Positions 37,334 to 48,933 of a stretch of DNA of 64,000 nt are shown one piece after another (positions within the stretch are counted from its first letter, which is position 1; every line of letters starts with the position of its first letter). The notes under the pieces are model-generated. The model saw only the letters and a list, made by a program, of their open reading frames with translations. It searched no databases and had not been told where the DNA came from. The DNA is from Altererythrobacter sp. B11 (GTDB lineage: Bacteria > Pseudomonadota > Alphaproteobacteria > Sphingomonadales > Sphingomonadaceae), in the NCBI RefSeq assembly GCF_003569745.1, contig NZ_AP018498.1:1773001-1837000 (forward strand), in the 5' to 3' direction. The translations under genes were made by a program, and so were the position numbers.

Positions 37334-38836
37334 ATGAGACTGCACCGCCTGGCCCTGCTGGCCGTTTCCGCCGCCGCCCTTTCCCCCGCGGCCGCGCTGG
37401 CGCAAGCCGCCTCGCCCGATGCCGCCCGCTCCGCCCAGGGCGATCTGTCGGTGACGATCTACAACAACGGCATCGCGCTGGTGCAGGATGTCCGCCAGCT
37501 GGACATTCCCGCGGGCCGCAGCACGATCGCCTTCCCCGATGTGTCCGCCCAGATCCGGCCCGAAACGCTCGGCTTCGCCGCGGATGGCACGGCGATCATC
37601 GAGCAGAACTTCGATTTCGACCTGCTGACGCCGGGCAAGATGATGGAAAAGGCCATCGGCCAGACGGTCACCCTGCTGCGCACCAATCCGGCCACCGGGG
37701 TGGAAACGCGCGAAAGGGCGAAGGTGCTGTCCACCGCCGGCGGTGTGGTGCTGCAGGTGGGCGATCACATCGAAGTGCTGCGTGACGACGGGCTGCCGGT
37801 TCGCGTGATCTTTGACGAAGTGCCCGCCAATCTGCGCGCGCGGCCGACGCTGTCAGTGACGCTGGACAGCCAGCGGGCCGGGCGCCGCCCGGCTTCCATC
37901 CGCTATCTCACCCCGGGCCTCGGCTGGGCGGCAGACTATGTCGCCCTCTATGACGAGGCACAGGGGCGGGTGAACATGCAGGGCTGGGTGACGCTGAGCA
38001 ATTCCACCGGCACTACTTTCAATCAGACCAACACGTTGCTGGTGGCGGGATCGCCCATGATGCAGGCGGCGCAGCGGCCGTTCCAACCCGGCCGCACCGC
38101 ACGCATGGTGCCCGGCACCGAAACCGCAGATCGGGAACAGCTGGGGGATTTCTATCTCTATCCGATCGCCGGGCGCACCACGATCGCCAACGCCCAGACG
38201 AAGCAGGTCGGCTTTCTCGATGTGGAGGGCGTGCCTGCGCGCAAGATCTATGGCCGCACGGTGGACTGGCTCGTTTCCGACGATGCGCCGGTGAACGCCA
38301 CCAGCCAGATCGCCTTTTCCAGCTCACGCCAGGGCGGGCTGGGCGATGCGCTGCCGGCGGGCACGGTCCGCTTCTATCAGCGCGATGCGCAGGGCAGCCC
38401 GCAATTCATCGGCGAAAGCGCCATCGGCCACACGCCCATGGGCAGCGAACTTGCCCTCACCACGGGCGATGCCTTCGATGTCTTCGTGCAGGCCGAAGTG
38501 GAAAGCCGCGACCGCATCCCCTCCGCCGAATATGAGCGCAGCGCCCGCTATCGCGTGATCGAGAACGGGGTGGTGGCACGCGAAGTGGAGAAGGAGCGCG
38601 CGGTCGAATTCTATCGCACCACCATGCGCTACACCCTTACCAATGCGAAGCCTGCGCCGGTGGAGGTGGAATTGACCCAGGCGGGGCTCGACCACGGCTG
38701 GTGGCGGCGCGATTATCGCATCACCAGCGAGGATGTGCCGGGTGAGCAGATCAATGCCGACCAGCGCAAATACACGATCAGCGTGCCGGCGAACGGCAAG
38801 CGGATCGTGCGGGTCACCTACGAAACGCGGTATTGA
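37334..38836 (+). CDS. DUF4139 exported protein, first of two
   Basis: A 500-residue protein with a signal peptide (about residues 1-24, ending AAALAQA). The body matches DUF4139: an N-terminal LSVTIYNNGIALVQDVRQLDIPAG repeat, then RYLTPGLGWAADYVALYDE, WVTLSNSTGTTFNQTNTLLVAG, and the C-terminal YTLTNAKPAPVEVELTQ. The segment is likely periplasmic or surface-exposed beta-structure. The coiled-coil DUF4140 domain seen in longer relatives is absent. The ATG at 37334 follows a GGGGAGAGAAG purine tract. A paralogue starts 4 bases after its stop. Function unknown. Confidence 0.88.
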   Translation: MRLHRLALLAVSAAALSPAAALAQAASPDAARSAQGDLSVTIYNNGIALVQDVRQLDIPAGRSTIAFPDVSAQIRPETLGFAADGTAIIEQNFDFDLLTPGKMMEKAIGQTVTLLRTNPATGVETRERAKVLSTAGGVVLQVGDHIEVLRDDGLPVRVIFDEVPANLRARPTLSVTLDSQRAGRRPASIRYLTPGLGWAADYVALYDEAQGRVNMQGWVTLSNSTGTTFNQTNTLLVAGSPMMQAAQRPFQPGRTARMVPGTETADREQLGDFYLYPIAGRTTIANAQTKQVGFLDVEGVPARKIYGRTVDWLVSDDAPVNATSQIAFSSSRQGGLGDALPAGTVRFYQRDAQGSPQFIGESAIGHTPMGSELALTTGDAFDVFVQAEVESRDRIPSAEYERSARYRVIENGVVAREVEKERAVEFYRTTMRYTLTNAKPAPVEVELTQAGLDHGWWRRDYRITSEDVPGEQINADQRKYTISVPANGKRIVRVTYETRY

Positions 38837-38840
38837 GCCG

Positions 38841-40451
38841 ATGCGCCGGGGCGCCGGTTCTCTTGCCCCCTGCAGACGCGCGGTCGCGCTGGCGCTGGGC
38901 TGCGCGGTGCTGTGGGCGCCAGCCTCCGCGCGCGAGGCGGTGGAAGCCTCCGCCCCGCAGCATCTCGCCGTTACCATCTATCGCGATCCGGACCGGAGCG
39001 AGGATGAGACGCTCGACCGGTACAACCCCCTCGGCTTTGCGGTGATCACCGAAACGCGCACCGTCACATTGCCGCCGGGCGAATCGACCATCCGCTTCAC
39101 CGGCGTTGCGGAAGGCATGGTGGCGGTGAGCGCCATCGTCACCGGCCTGCCGGGCGGCACGATCGAGAAGAACCGTAACGCCGACCTGCTCAGCCCCGCC
39201 GCGCTGGTGGACGGGACGCTGGGCAATCGCGTGACCATCACGCGCACCAACCCCGCCACCGGCGGGCAGGAGAGCGAGCAGGCGGTGGTCCGCACCCGTG
39301 CCGATGGCGGGCTGGTGCTGGAAACGGAGGCGGGGTTCGAGGCAGTGCGCTGCGCCGGCCTGCCGGAGACGCTGAGCTTCGCCCATGTCCCGCCGGGACT
39401 TTCGGCGCAGCCGGTGTTCACGCTGGACACGCGCGACCCCACGGGCGGCACCTATACGGTGCAGCTCAGCTACATCGCCTGGGGCTTCGACTGGCAGGCG
39501 CATTATGTCGCCACGCTGGAGGAGGGCGGTCGCCGGAAGGCGGACACGCGCCTGCGCCTGCTCAGCTGGCTGACCTTGCTCAACGACAATGGGCAGAGCT
39601 TCCCGGATGCGGAGCTGCTGGTGGTGGCAGGGCGGCTCAATGTCGAGAGCGATTTCGCCTCGCTGGCCGAGCCCCCGCAGGCGCGGCCCCTGTCGCTCAC
39701 CTGCTATCCGCTCGGCAGCACTTCCGCCGGCAGCATGCCGCCACCACCACCGCCAGCGCCCCCGCCGCCGGGGATCGCTCCGATGGCGATGGATGCGGCC
39801 ATCGTGGTCACCGGCGCGCGCATCGCGCCCAAGGTGATGCAGTCGGCCGCGGGCATGGTCGCCCGGGAAGAGGATGTGGGCGATCTCAAGCTCTACCGCG
39901 TTCCCGAACCCGTGACCGTCTCCGCCAAGAGCCTCAAGCAGGTGGCTTTCCTGCAGCGCGAAGAGGTGCGCGGCCGGATGCTCTACACCGCGCGCTGCGA
40001 ACCCGGCACGCTGGAGGATGCGGTGCAGCCCGCCACCCGCCTGTTCGCCACCGTGAACGACAAGCGCCACGGCCTCGGCGTGGCGCTGCCGATGGGCGGA
40101 ATCAGCTTCTTCGAGCCTTCGGACAGTGGTGAGCAATTCGTCGGCGAACCGCGCCTGCGCGACCATGCCAGCGGGCAGGATGTCGAAGTCGAGCTTGGCC
40201 CGGCGTCCTCCGTCTTCACCCAGTGCCGTACGACCGACACAAGCCCTGCGGATGGCCTCGCCACGCAAATCACCATCGGCAATGCCGGTCGCAGCCCGGT
40301 TACCGTTCGCCTCACCGCCGGATCACCGCGGGAATGGAAGCTCGAAGGATTGAAGGTTTCCGTCAAGGATGGAGAGCTGGTGCAAGAGGTGACGGTGCCG
40401 GCGGGCAGCCGCCGCACGCTCCGCTGGAGCGCAATGCCTGTCCGGCCATGA
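38841..40451 (+). CDS. DUF4139 exported protein, second of two, with proline-rich insert
   Basis: A 536-residue paralogue of the preceding gene with a signal peptide (ending WAPASA at about residue 30). The DUF4139 segments are recognisable: VTIYRDPDRSEDETL, LSYIAWGFDWQAHYVATLEE, WLTLLNDNGQSFPDAELLVVAG. It differs in having an inserted proline-rich linker near residue 297 (PPPPPPAPPPPG) followed by AAIVVTGARIAP, which resembles the conserved VVTG segment at the N-terminus of TonB-dependent receptors. Two cysteines in the C-terminal half are not in the first copy. The ATG at 38841 follows the first copy by 4 bases; the open frame upstream overlaps it. Function unknown. Confidence 0.85.
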   Translation: MRRGAGSLAPCRRAVALALGCAVLWAPASAREAVEASAPQHLAVTIYRDPDRSEDETLDRYNPLGFAVITETRTVTLPPGESTIRFTGVAEGMVAVSAIVTGLPGGTIEKNRNADLLSPAALVDGTLGNRVTITRTNPATGGQESEQAVVRTRADGGLVLETEAGFEAVRCAGLPETLSFAHVPPGLSAQPVFTLDTRDPTGGTYTVQLSYIAWGFDWQAHYVATLEEGGRRKADTRLRLLSWLTLLNDNGQSFPDAELLVVAGRLNVESDFASLAEPPQARPLSLTCYPLGSTSAGSMPPPPPPAPPPPGIAPMAMDAAIVVTGARIAPKVMQSAAGMVAREEDVGDLKLYRVPEPVTVSAKSLKQVAFLQREEVRGRMLYTARCEPGTLEDAVQPATRLFATVNDKRHGLGVALPMGGISFFEPSDSGEQFVGEPRLRDHASGQDVEVELGPASSVFTQCRTTDTSPADGLATQITIGNAGRSPVTVRLTAGSPREWKLEGLKVSVKDGELVQEVTVPAGSRRTLRWSAMPVRP

Positions 40452-40463
40452 CGGAAAAATTTC

Positions 40464-40487
40464 GTTCCCCCCTTGTTCTCGTAGAAC
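40464..40487 (+). promoter_or_regulatory. LexA box and promoter of recA
   Basis: GTTC at 40464-40467 and GTTC at 40475-40478 are exactly seven bases apart, the alphaproteobacterial SOS box GTTC-N7-GTTC. The second GTTC also forms GTTC-N5-GAAC with 40484-40487. It overlaps a promoter-like TTGTTC (40473-40478) with ATACGA 16 bases later at 40495, so LexA binding would block the -35. Confidence 0.85.
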
Positions 40488-40555
40488 AAATGGAATACGA
40501 AGGCGCCAGTTGAAGAGTTGGCAGGCAGCTCTAGGAAACTGACGGAGGCCATGTC

Positions 40556-41623
40556 ATGGCGGCGAGTCTGAAACTGGTAGAAGGCAAGGAAGCTAACGTG
40601 GACCGTCAGAAGGCGCTCGACGCCGCACTCGCGCAGATTGATCGGGCGTTCGGCAAGGGTTCGGCAATGAAGCTGGGCCAGAAGGAAGCCATGCAGGTGG
40701 AGGCGATCTCCACCGGCTCGCTGGGGCTGGACATTGCCCTCGGCGTGGGCGGCCTGCCCAAGGGTCGCGTGATCGAAGTGTTCGGACCGGAAAGCTCGGG
40801 CAAGACGACGCTGGCGCTGCATGTGATTGCCGAAGCGCAGCGGGCCGGCGGCACTGCGGCCTTCGTCGATGCCGAACACGCGCTGGACCCGGTCTATGCC
40901 CGCAAGCTGGGCGTCGATATCGACGAGCTCATCGTCTCGCAGCCGGATACGGGCGAACAGGCGCTGGAAATCACTGACACGCTGGTACGCTCCAACGCGA
41001 TCGACGTGCTGGTGGTGGACTCGGTCGCCGCGCTGGTGCCCCGGGCCGAGATCGAAGGCGAGATGGGCGATAGCCATGTCGGCCTGCAGGCCCGACTGAT
41101 GAGCCAGTCGCTGCGCAAGCTCACCGGTTCGATCAGCCGGTCCAAGTGCATGGTGATCTTCATCAACCAGCTGCGCATGAAGATCGGCGTGATGTACGGC
41201 AATCCGGAAACCACCACCGGCGGCAATGCGCTGAAGTTCTACGCCTCCGTCCGCCTCGATATCCGCCGCACCGGCCAGATCAAGGATCGGGACGATATCA
41301 TCGGCAACTCCACCCGCGTGAAGGTGGTGAAGAACAAGGTCGCTCCGCCGTTCAAGCAGGTGGAATTCGACATCATGTATGGCGAAGGCATTTCCAAGAT
41401 CGGCGAGATCCTCGATCTCGGCGTGAAGGCGGGCCTGGTGGAAAAGTCGGGCAGCTGGTTCAGCTATGACAGCATCCGCATCGGCCAGGGCCGGGAGAAC
41501 GCCAAGACCTACCTCAAGGAAAATCGCGAGATTTGCGACAGGTTGGAAGCTGCGATCCGCAGCCGCACCGATGCCGTCGCCGAGGAGATGATGACGGGCC
41601 CGGACGCGGAACCCGACAGCTGA
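40556..41623 (+). CDS. recA: Recombinase A
   Basis: A 355-residue RecA, the strand-exchange ATPase and co-protease of the SOS response. Walker A is GPESSGKTT, the LexA-cleavage and L1/L2 regions are recognisable ([49 protein letters not shown]). The ATG at 40556 follows a GGAGG sequence; an overlapping ATG at 40551 is in another frame. The leader from the promoter is about 50 bases. A good SOS box precedes it. The C-terminal acidic tail is normal. Confidence 0.99.
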   Translation: MAASLKLVEGKEANVDRQKALDAALAQIDRAFGKGSAMKLGQKEAMQVEAISTGSLGLDIALGVGGLPKGRVIEVFGPESSGKTTLALHVIAEAQRAGGTAAFVDAEHALDPVYARKLGVDIDELIVSQPDTGEQALEITDTLVRSNAIDVLVVDSVAALVPRAEIEGEMGDSHVGLQARLMSQSLRKLTGSISRSKCMVIFINQLRMKIGVMYGNPETTTGGNALKFYASVRLDIRRTGQIKDRDDIIGNSTRVKVVKNKVAPPFKQVEFDIMYGEGISKIGEILDLGVKAGLVEKSGSWFSYDSIRIGQGRENAKTYLKENREICDRLEAAIRSRTDAVAEEMMTGPDAEPDS

Positions 41624-41795
41624 TCCTCAAGAAGCCATCCGTCCGGTGAGGGCGGATGTGCTTGCGGAACCGGAGCCGGCGCGGAACACCCTGCGGGGCC
41701 TGCGCCGGCTTCTCCGCGTCTGGCTTCTGCCCATTTCTGTGTGCTTTCTTTCCACCGCCTGCCTGCTACTTTGCCGCTTCTGATCGAAGCGGGGA

Positions 41796-42626
41796 ATGCG
41801 AGTGGCGCAGGTGCATGAATGGTCGGGCAAGACCGGGGAGATCTGGGCGGCCGAGTGGCGCCGGACCGACCGAAGCTTCGGCGCACTGACGGAGCAATTG
41901 CTCGGCCGCATCCATCAGGCAGGCTTCCGGCAAGCGCTGGATATTGGTTGCGGCGCCGGCGAATTGTCGCTCGCGCTGGGCCGCGCTGCCCCTGCCGCGC
42001 AGATCCTCGGCGTGGATGTCTCGCCCGCGCTTGTCGCGATCGCGCAGGAGCGCGGGGCTAATCTCGCCAATGTTTCTTTTGCCGAGGGGGATGCCGCCCG
42101 CTGGCGGCCCGCGCCGGGCTTCGCGCCCGACCTGCTCGTCTCCCGCCACGGCGTGATGTTCTTTGCCGATCCGCCGGCGGCCTTCGCCAATCTGGCCGCG
42201 CTGGCTGCGCCGGAGGCGCGGCTGCTGTTTTCCTGCTTCCGCGATCCGGCGGACAACCCCTTCTTCACCGAAGTGAACCGGCTGCTCCCGCAGGCTGAGG
42301 CCCCGCGCGATCCGCATGCTGCCGGCCCCTTCGCCTTCGCCGATCCCGCGCATGTGGAAGCGATCCTCAACGCCGGGGGCTGGCAGGACTGCCGCTTCGA
42401 ACCGGTCGATTTCGGCATGGTGGTCGGCGGCGGCGAGGATCCCGTTGAGGACACGGTCGCTTATTACTCGGTCATCGGCCCGGCCGCGCGCAGCCTTGCT
42501 GAAATGCCTGCCGCGGAGAGGGAAGAGCTATTCGATTCCATTCGCGCGCTCGCGCGCCGCAATCTGCACGAAGGGCTCGTCGTTCTCCGCGCCGCGGCGT
42601 GGATCGTCAGCGCGCGCAAGGGCTGA
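41796..42626 (+). CDS. SAM-dependent class I methyltransferase
   Basis: A 276-residue methyltransferase of the Rossmann type. The SAM-binding motif I is LDIGCGAGELSLALG (about residues 48-62), motif II is ILGVDVSPALV, and the acidic motif FAEGDAARW follows. The substrate is not evident; the overall pattern (DPHAAGPFAFADPAHVEAIL) resembles UbiE/COQ5-like small-molecule methyltransferases. It lies between recA and alaS with its own short intergenic regions. Start MRVAQVHEWSG at 41796; little ribosome-binding sequence is visible. Confidence 0.85.
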   Translation: MRVAQVHEWSGKTGEIWAAEWRRTDRSFGALTEQLLGRIHQAGFRQALDIGCGAGELSLALGRAAPAAQILGVDVSPALVAIAQERGANLANVSFAEGDAARWRPAPGFAPDLLVSRHGVMFFADPPAAFANLAALAAPEARLLFSCFRDPADNPFFTEVNRLLPQAEAPRDPHAAGPFAFADPAHVEAILNAGGWQDCRFEPVDFGMVVGGGEDPVEDTVAYYSVIGPAARSLAEMPAAEREELFDSIRALARRNLHEGLVVLRAAAWIVSARKG

Positions 42627-42672
42627 TTGCCGCTGATCAAACCCGCCGGACACTGCTACGCGCTTAATCGGC

Positions 42673-42700
42673 TTGTCGTGGGCGCTTGCCGGCCCTAATT
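42673..42700 (+). promoter_or_regulatory. Probable promoter of alaS
   Basis: TTGTCG at 42673-42678 and CTAATT at 42695-42700 are 16 bases apart, the same -10 and spacing as the tRNA-Val promoter candidate. Initiation would be near 42707, only about five bases before the alaS ATG, and no Shine-Dalgarno sequence is seen there, so the mRNA may be nearly leaderless. Confidence 0.45.
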
Positions 42701-42711
42701 CGCTAGGCACG

Positions 42712-45387
<2,676 letters not shown>

Positions 45388-45420
45388 CGGAAACGGCGGC
45401 GGGGTGCCCCCCGCCGGCCG

Positions 45421-47196
45421 TCACCCCGCCTGGACGGCTGCTGATTCCGCCGTGGAGGTGCGCAGCTTGGGCTTGTGCTCCAGCGCGCCGCCTTCGCGAA
45501 TACGCTCGCGATATTCGTCGCGCTTCTCGTGGATGGAGGCGATCACCGGCCCCATCGGCACGCCGAGATCGACCAGCACCGCTTCCGACAATTGCAGCGA
45601 GCTTTCCAGCGTTTCCGGCACGGCGGTGCTCGCCCCCGCGCGATAAAGCTCGGCCGCATGGAGGGAATCGCGCGCGCGTGCGATGATCGGCAGATGCGGA
45701 TAGGCGGCGCGCAGCTTGCGCGTGATGCGCTGAGCCAGCACCGGTTCGTCCATGGTCAGGATCACCGCGGGGGCCCGGTCCACGCCCAGCTTGTCCAGCG
45801 CATCCATCCGCGCGGCATTGCCGAACACGGCGCGATATCCCTCGCGCTTGCAGGTCTCGATCATGTCGGCATCGGAATCGACTGCGATATAGGGCTTGCC
45901 GTGGCGGGTGAGCATCTGCGCCACCAGCCGGCCCACACGCCCGCAGCCGACGATGATCACCGGCGGCTCGCCACTCTCCGGCTCCTCGATCTCCGGCACC
46001 GGCTCCACCCGCCGGCCGAGATTGCGGCCCAGCATGGCCAACAGCGGCGTGATGGTGAGGCCGATCGCGGTGACGATCTGCCAGAACTGTGCCGTGCCGG
46101 GCTGGATCAGCAGCGCATCGGTGGCCGCCGCCAGCACGATCAGCGTGGTTTCCGATGGGCTCGCCATCAGGATGCCGGTTTCCGTTGCCGTGCTGCGCCG
46201 CGCGCCCATCAGGCGCAGCAGCACGCCCGTGACCACGGCCTTCAGCAGCAGCACGCCCACCACCGCGGCCGTGATCGTGCCGAGGTTGGCCCAGATCATC
46301 GTCAGGTCGATCCCCATGCCGACCGTGATCAGGAAAATGCCCAGCGCCAGCCCCTTGAAGGGCTCCATGATCCCTTCGACTTCGCTGTGGTATTCGGTTT
46401 CCGCGATCAGCAGGCCGGCGACCAGCGCACCCACGATGGGGGAAAGGCCGACCACGCCCGTGGCAAGGCTGGCCCCGATCACCACCAGCAGCGATGCCGC
46501 CAGGAACAGTTCCGGGCTCTTGGTCTGCGCCGCCTGCGCGAACAGACGGGGCAGGGCGAAGCGGCCAATCACCATCATGCCGATCACCACCACGGCACCG
46601 AGCCACAGCGTGTCGAACAGCCCGTCCAGCCCTTCTGCATCGGCATAGGGTGCCAGCGCGCCCAGTATGAAGATGATCGGCACGATGGCGATATCTTCGA
46701 ACAGCAGCATCGACAGCGCGGCGCGCCCCACCGGCGTGTGCGTGCCCGCAATCGGCAGCACCAGCGCGGTGGAGGAGAGGGCGAGGGCGAGGCCCAGGCC
46801 CAGCGCCCCGGTCCAGTATTGCCCGAGCATGGAGAGGGAGGCCCCGAGGAGCGTGGATATGACCAGCAGTTCCAGCGCACCCAGGCCAAACACAAGCTTG
46901 CGCATGGTCCACAGCCGGTTGAACGAAAGTTCCAGCCCGATGGTGAACAGCAGCAGCACGATCCCGAATTCGGCGAAAGGCGCCAGCCGTTCGGGATCGG
47001 TGATGGTGACCCAGGTGAGCCACTCGTGATTATAGACCATCCGCCCCAGGCCATAGGGGCCGACCAGCAAGCCAACGAGAATGAAGCCGATCACCGGGGT
47101 GATGCGGAACCGCGCGAAAACCGGGATCACGATGCCTGCGGCACCGAGGATCACCAGAGCGTCGGACATGGTGGAGGAAATTGCTTCGCCGTGCAT
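45421..47196 (-). CDS. CPA2-family cation:proton antiporter with RCK/TrkA-N domain (KefB/YbaL-like)
   Basis: A 591-residue inner-membrane transporter. About twelve hydrophobic segments form a Na+/H+ exchanger domain (GPYGLGRMVYNHEW; LSFNRLWTMRKLVFGLG; SSTALVLPIA), followed by a cytosolic TrkA-N domain from about residue 405 with the nucleotide-binding IIVGCGRVGRLVAQML. This is the KefB/YbaL type of K+ or Na+ / H+ antiporter, gated by nucleotide or glutathione; which ion cannot be told. The start MHGEAISS at 47196 is preferred; ATGs at 47238 and 47169 are also in frame. Confidence 0.9.
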   Translation of the reverse strand: MHGEAISSTMSDALVILGAAGIVIPVFARFRITPVIGFILVGLLVGPYGLGRMVYNHEWLTWVTITDPERLAPFAEFGIVLLLFTIGLELSFNRLWTMRKLVFGLGALELLVISTLLGASLSMLGQYWTGALGLGLALALSSTALVLPIAGTHTPVGRAALSMLLFEDIAIVPIIFILGALAPYADAEGLDGLFDTLWLGAVVVIGMMVIGRFALPRLFAQAAQTKSPELFLAASLLVVIGASLATGVVGLSPIVGALVAGLLIAETEYHSEVEGIMEPFKGLALGIFLITVGMGIDLTMIWANLGTITAAVVGVLLLKAVVTGVLLRLMGARRSTATETGILMASPSETTLIVLAAATDALLIQPGTAQFWQIVTAIGLTITPLLAMLGRNLGRRVEPVPEIEEPESGEPPVIIVGCGRVGRLVAQMLTRHGKPYIAVDSDADMIETCKREGYRAVFGNAARMDALDKLGVDRAPAVILTMDEPVLAQRITRKLRAAYPHLPIIARARDSLHAAELYRAGASTAVPETLESSLQLSEAVLVDLGVPMGPVIASIHEKRDEYRERIREGGALEHKPKLRTSTAESAAVQAG

Positions 47197-47306
47197 CCGG
47201 GCACTATGTGCGCCGGGGGCAGGCACGGCAATGCGCAATCACCCGGGCCGGAGCCGCGGCTGCGAAATGCGCTTCCTTGCTCGGCGGCAGCGGGGCCGCG
47301 CCGGCG

Positions 47307-48908
47307 TTAGCCGCCGCCCGGCTGCCCCTTGATCCGCGGCGGTTCGCCGTGGAGCACGCCGCCCTTGCCGCCATCGTCCCACTCGATGCGATAGAGATCG
47401 AAGCGGCGATCGGCGAGGTTCTTCACCGTGCCTTCCGCGCGGGCCCAGGCGATATCGGCCAGGTTGACGTCGCTGATCGTCAGCGTTTCCACATTCTCGC
47501 TCGCTTCGGCGGCAATGCCGTCCCGCGCGAAGGGGAAATCGCAGGGGGTGAGGATGCAGCTCTGGGCGTATTGGATGTCCATATTCGCCACATTGGGCAA
47601 ATTGCCGACATTGCCGCTCATCACCACGAAGCACTGGTTCTCCACCGCGCGGGCGGCCGCGCAATAGCGCACGCGCATATAGCCCTGGCGGCTGTCGGTG
47701 CAGAAGGGCACGAAGATGATCCGCGCACCTTCGTCCACCAGCCGGCGGGCAAGCTCGGGGAACTCGGTGTCATAGCAGATCAGCACCCCGATCGGGCCGC
47801 AATCGGTCTCGATCACGTCGATCGAATCCCCGCCCTTGATGTTCCACCAATAGGCTTCGTTGGGGGTGGGGTGGATCTTCTCCTGCTCGTGCACCGATCC
47901 GTCGCGCAGGCAGACATAGGCGACATTGTGGATGTCGCCATCGCTCATGCGCGTCGGGTGCGATCCGCCGATGATGTTGATGTTGTATTTCAGGGCCATC
48001 TCCGACAGCGCCTTGCGGATCTTCGGCGTGTAGCGGCTCAGCGCCTCGATCGCCTCGATGGGGGAAAGCTCCTCCGCCTCGGCGCTCAGCAGCATCAGCG
48101 TGAACAGTTCGGGGAAGAGAATGAAGTCCGATTCGTAATCGGCCGCGACGTCCACGAAATATTCGATCTGGCCGATGAACTCGTCGAAGTCGTTCACCGC
48201 GCGTGCCTGCAACTGGCAGGTGGCCAGGCGCACGCTTTCCACCCCGCGCGGCACGCGGTGCTTGGGGCCTTCCTCCTGATCCACATAGGGATTGCGCCAC
48301 ACCATATGCACGGCGAAGGCGCGCGAACGCTTGTCTTCGGGCAGGTAGTTGGTGAGGATTCCGATCGGCTCGAACCCGTTGGCGAGCTGGAAGCGCAGCA
48401 CCGGATCAGCCTGCTTGCCCGCGAGCACGCGGTCGAGATAATCCTGCGGCCCTTCCACCCGGCGCCACACACGGCTGAGGTTGGGCATGCGGCCGCCGAA
48501 GACGATGCCCTTCAGGTCCAGCCGCTCGGCCAGCGCGCGCCGTTCTTCGTACAGGCGGCGGCCGATGCGCGTGCCCCGGGTCTTGGGGTCGACGCACATT
48601 TCATAGCCATAGAGCCATTCGCCCTTGGGATCGTGGCGCGAACCATAGCCGTTGCCGGTGATTTCATCCCAGCTGTGGGGGGAGAGGGCGATCTCCCCCG
48701 CGATGCGCATGGAGGCGCAATAACCCACCAGCCGGCCATCCAGCACGGCGATGAAGCAGCCTTCGGGATAATTGTTGATCTGCCCGCGCAATTCGCTGCG
48801 CGTGTAAGGGGGCAGATCTTCATAAGCCCGCCGGACGAGCGCGGCGATTGCCGCCACATCGCCCGGCCGGGCCTGCCGTATTTCCAGCCGCGCCTTGCTC
48901 TTGGTCAT
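47307..48908 (-). CDS. Fusion of GNAT N-acetyltransferase and carbon-nitrogen hydrolase
   Basis: A 533-residue two-domain protein. Residues 1 to about 165 are a GNAT acetyltransferase (IRQARPGDVAAIAALVRRAY; CVDPKTRGTRIGRRLYEERR). Residues of about 225-500 are a nitrilase-superfamily hydrolase with the catalytic triad Glu in LFPELFTLML, Lys in EKIHPTPNE and Cys in GVLICYDTEFPE. This fusion is known as a family in many Proteobacteria and occurs in one continuous frame here. Substrate unknown; the two activities may act in sequence on an amide or amine. No signal peptide. Confidence 0.92.
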   Translation of the reverse strand: MTKSKARLEIRQARPGDVAAIAALVRRAYEDLPPYTRSELRGQINNYPEGCFIAVLDGRLVGYCASMRIAGEIALSPHSWDEITGNGYGSRHDPKGEWLYGYEMCVDPKTRGTRIGRRLYEERRALAERLDLKGIVFGGRMPNLSRVWRRVEGPQDYLDRVLAGKQADPVLRFQLANGFEPIGILTNYLPEDKRSRAFAVHMVWRNPYVDQEEGPKHRVPRGVESVRLATCQLQARAVNDFDEFIGQIEYFVDVAADYESDFILFPELFTLMLLSAEAEELSPIEAIEALSRYTPKIRKALSEMALKYNINIIGGSHPTRMSDGDIHNVAYVCLRDGSVHEQEKIHPTPNEAYWWNIKGGDSIDVIETDCGPIGVLICYDTEFPELARRLVDEGARIIFVPFCTDSRQGYMRVRYCAAARAVENQCFVVMSGNVGNLPNVANMDIQYAQSCILTPCDFPFARDGIAAEASENVETLTISDVNLADIAWARAEGTVKNLADRRFDLYRIEWDDGGKGGVLHGEPPRIKGQPGGG

Positions 48909-48933
48909 CAGGCGGCGGCCTCCGCGTGGTGCC

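Noticed and set aside
38733-38840. Longer upstream start for the second DUF4139 gene
   Set aside because: It would lie inside the first DUF4139 coding sequence and remove the signal peptide from the N-terminus.
41674-41710. Hairpin after recA as terminator
   Set aside because: AGCCGGCGC/GCGCCGGCT has a loop of 19 bases and no T-tract; it may be chance in GC-rich sequence.
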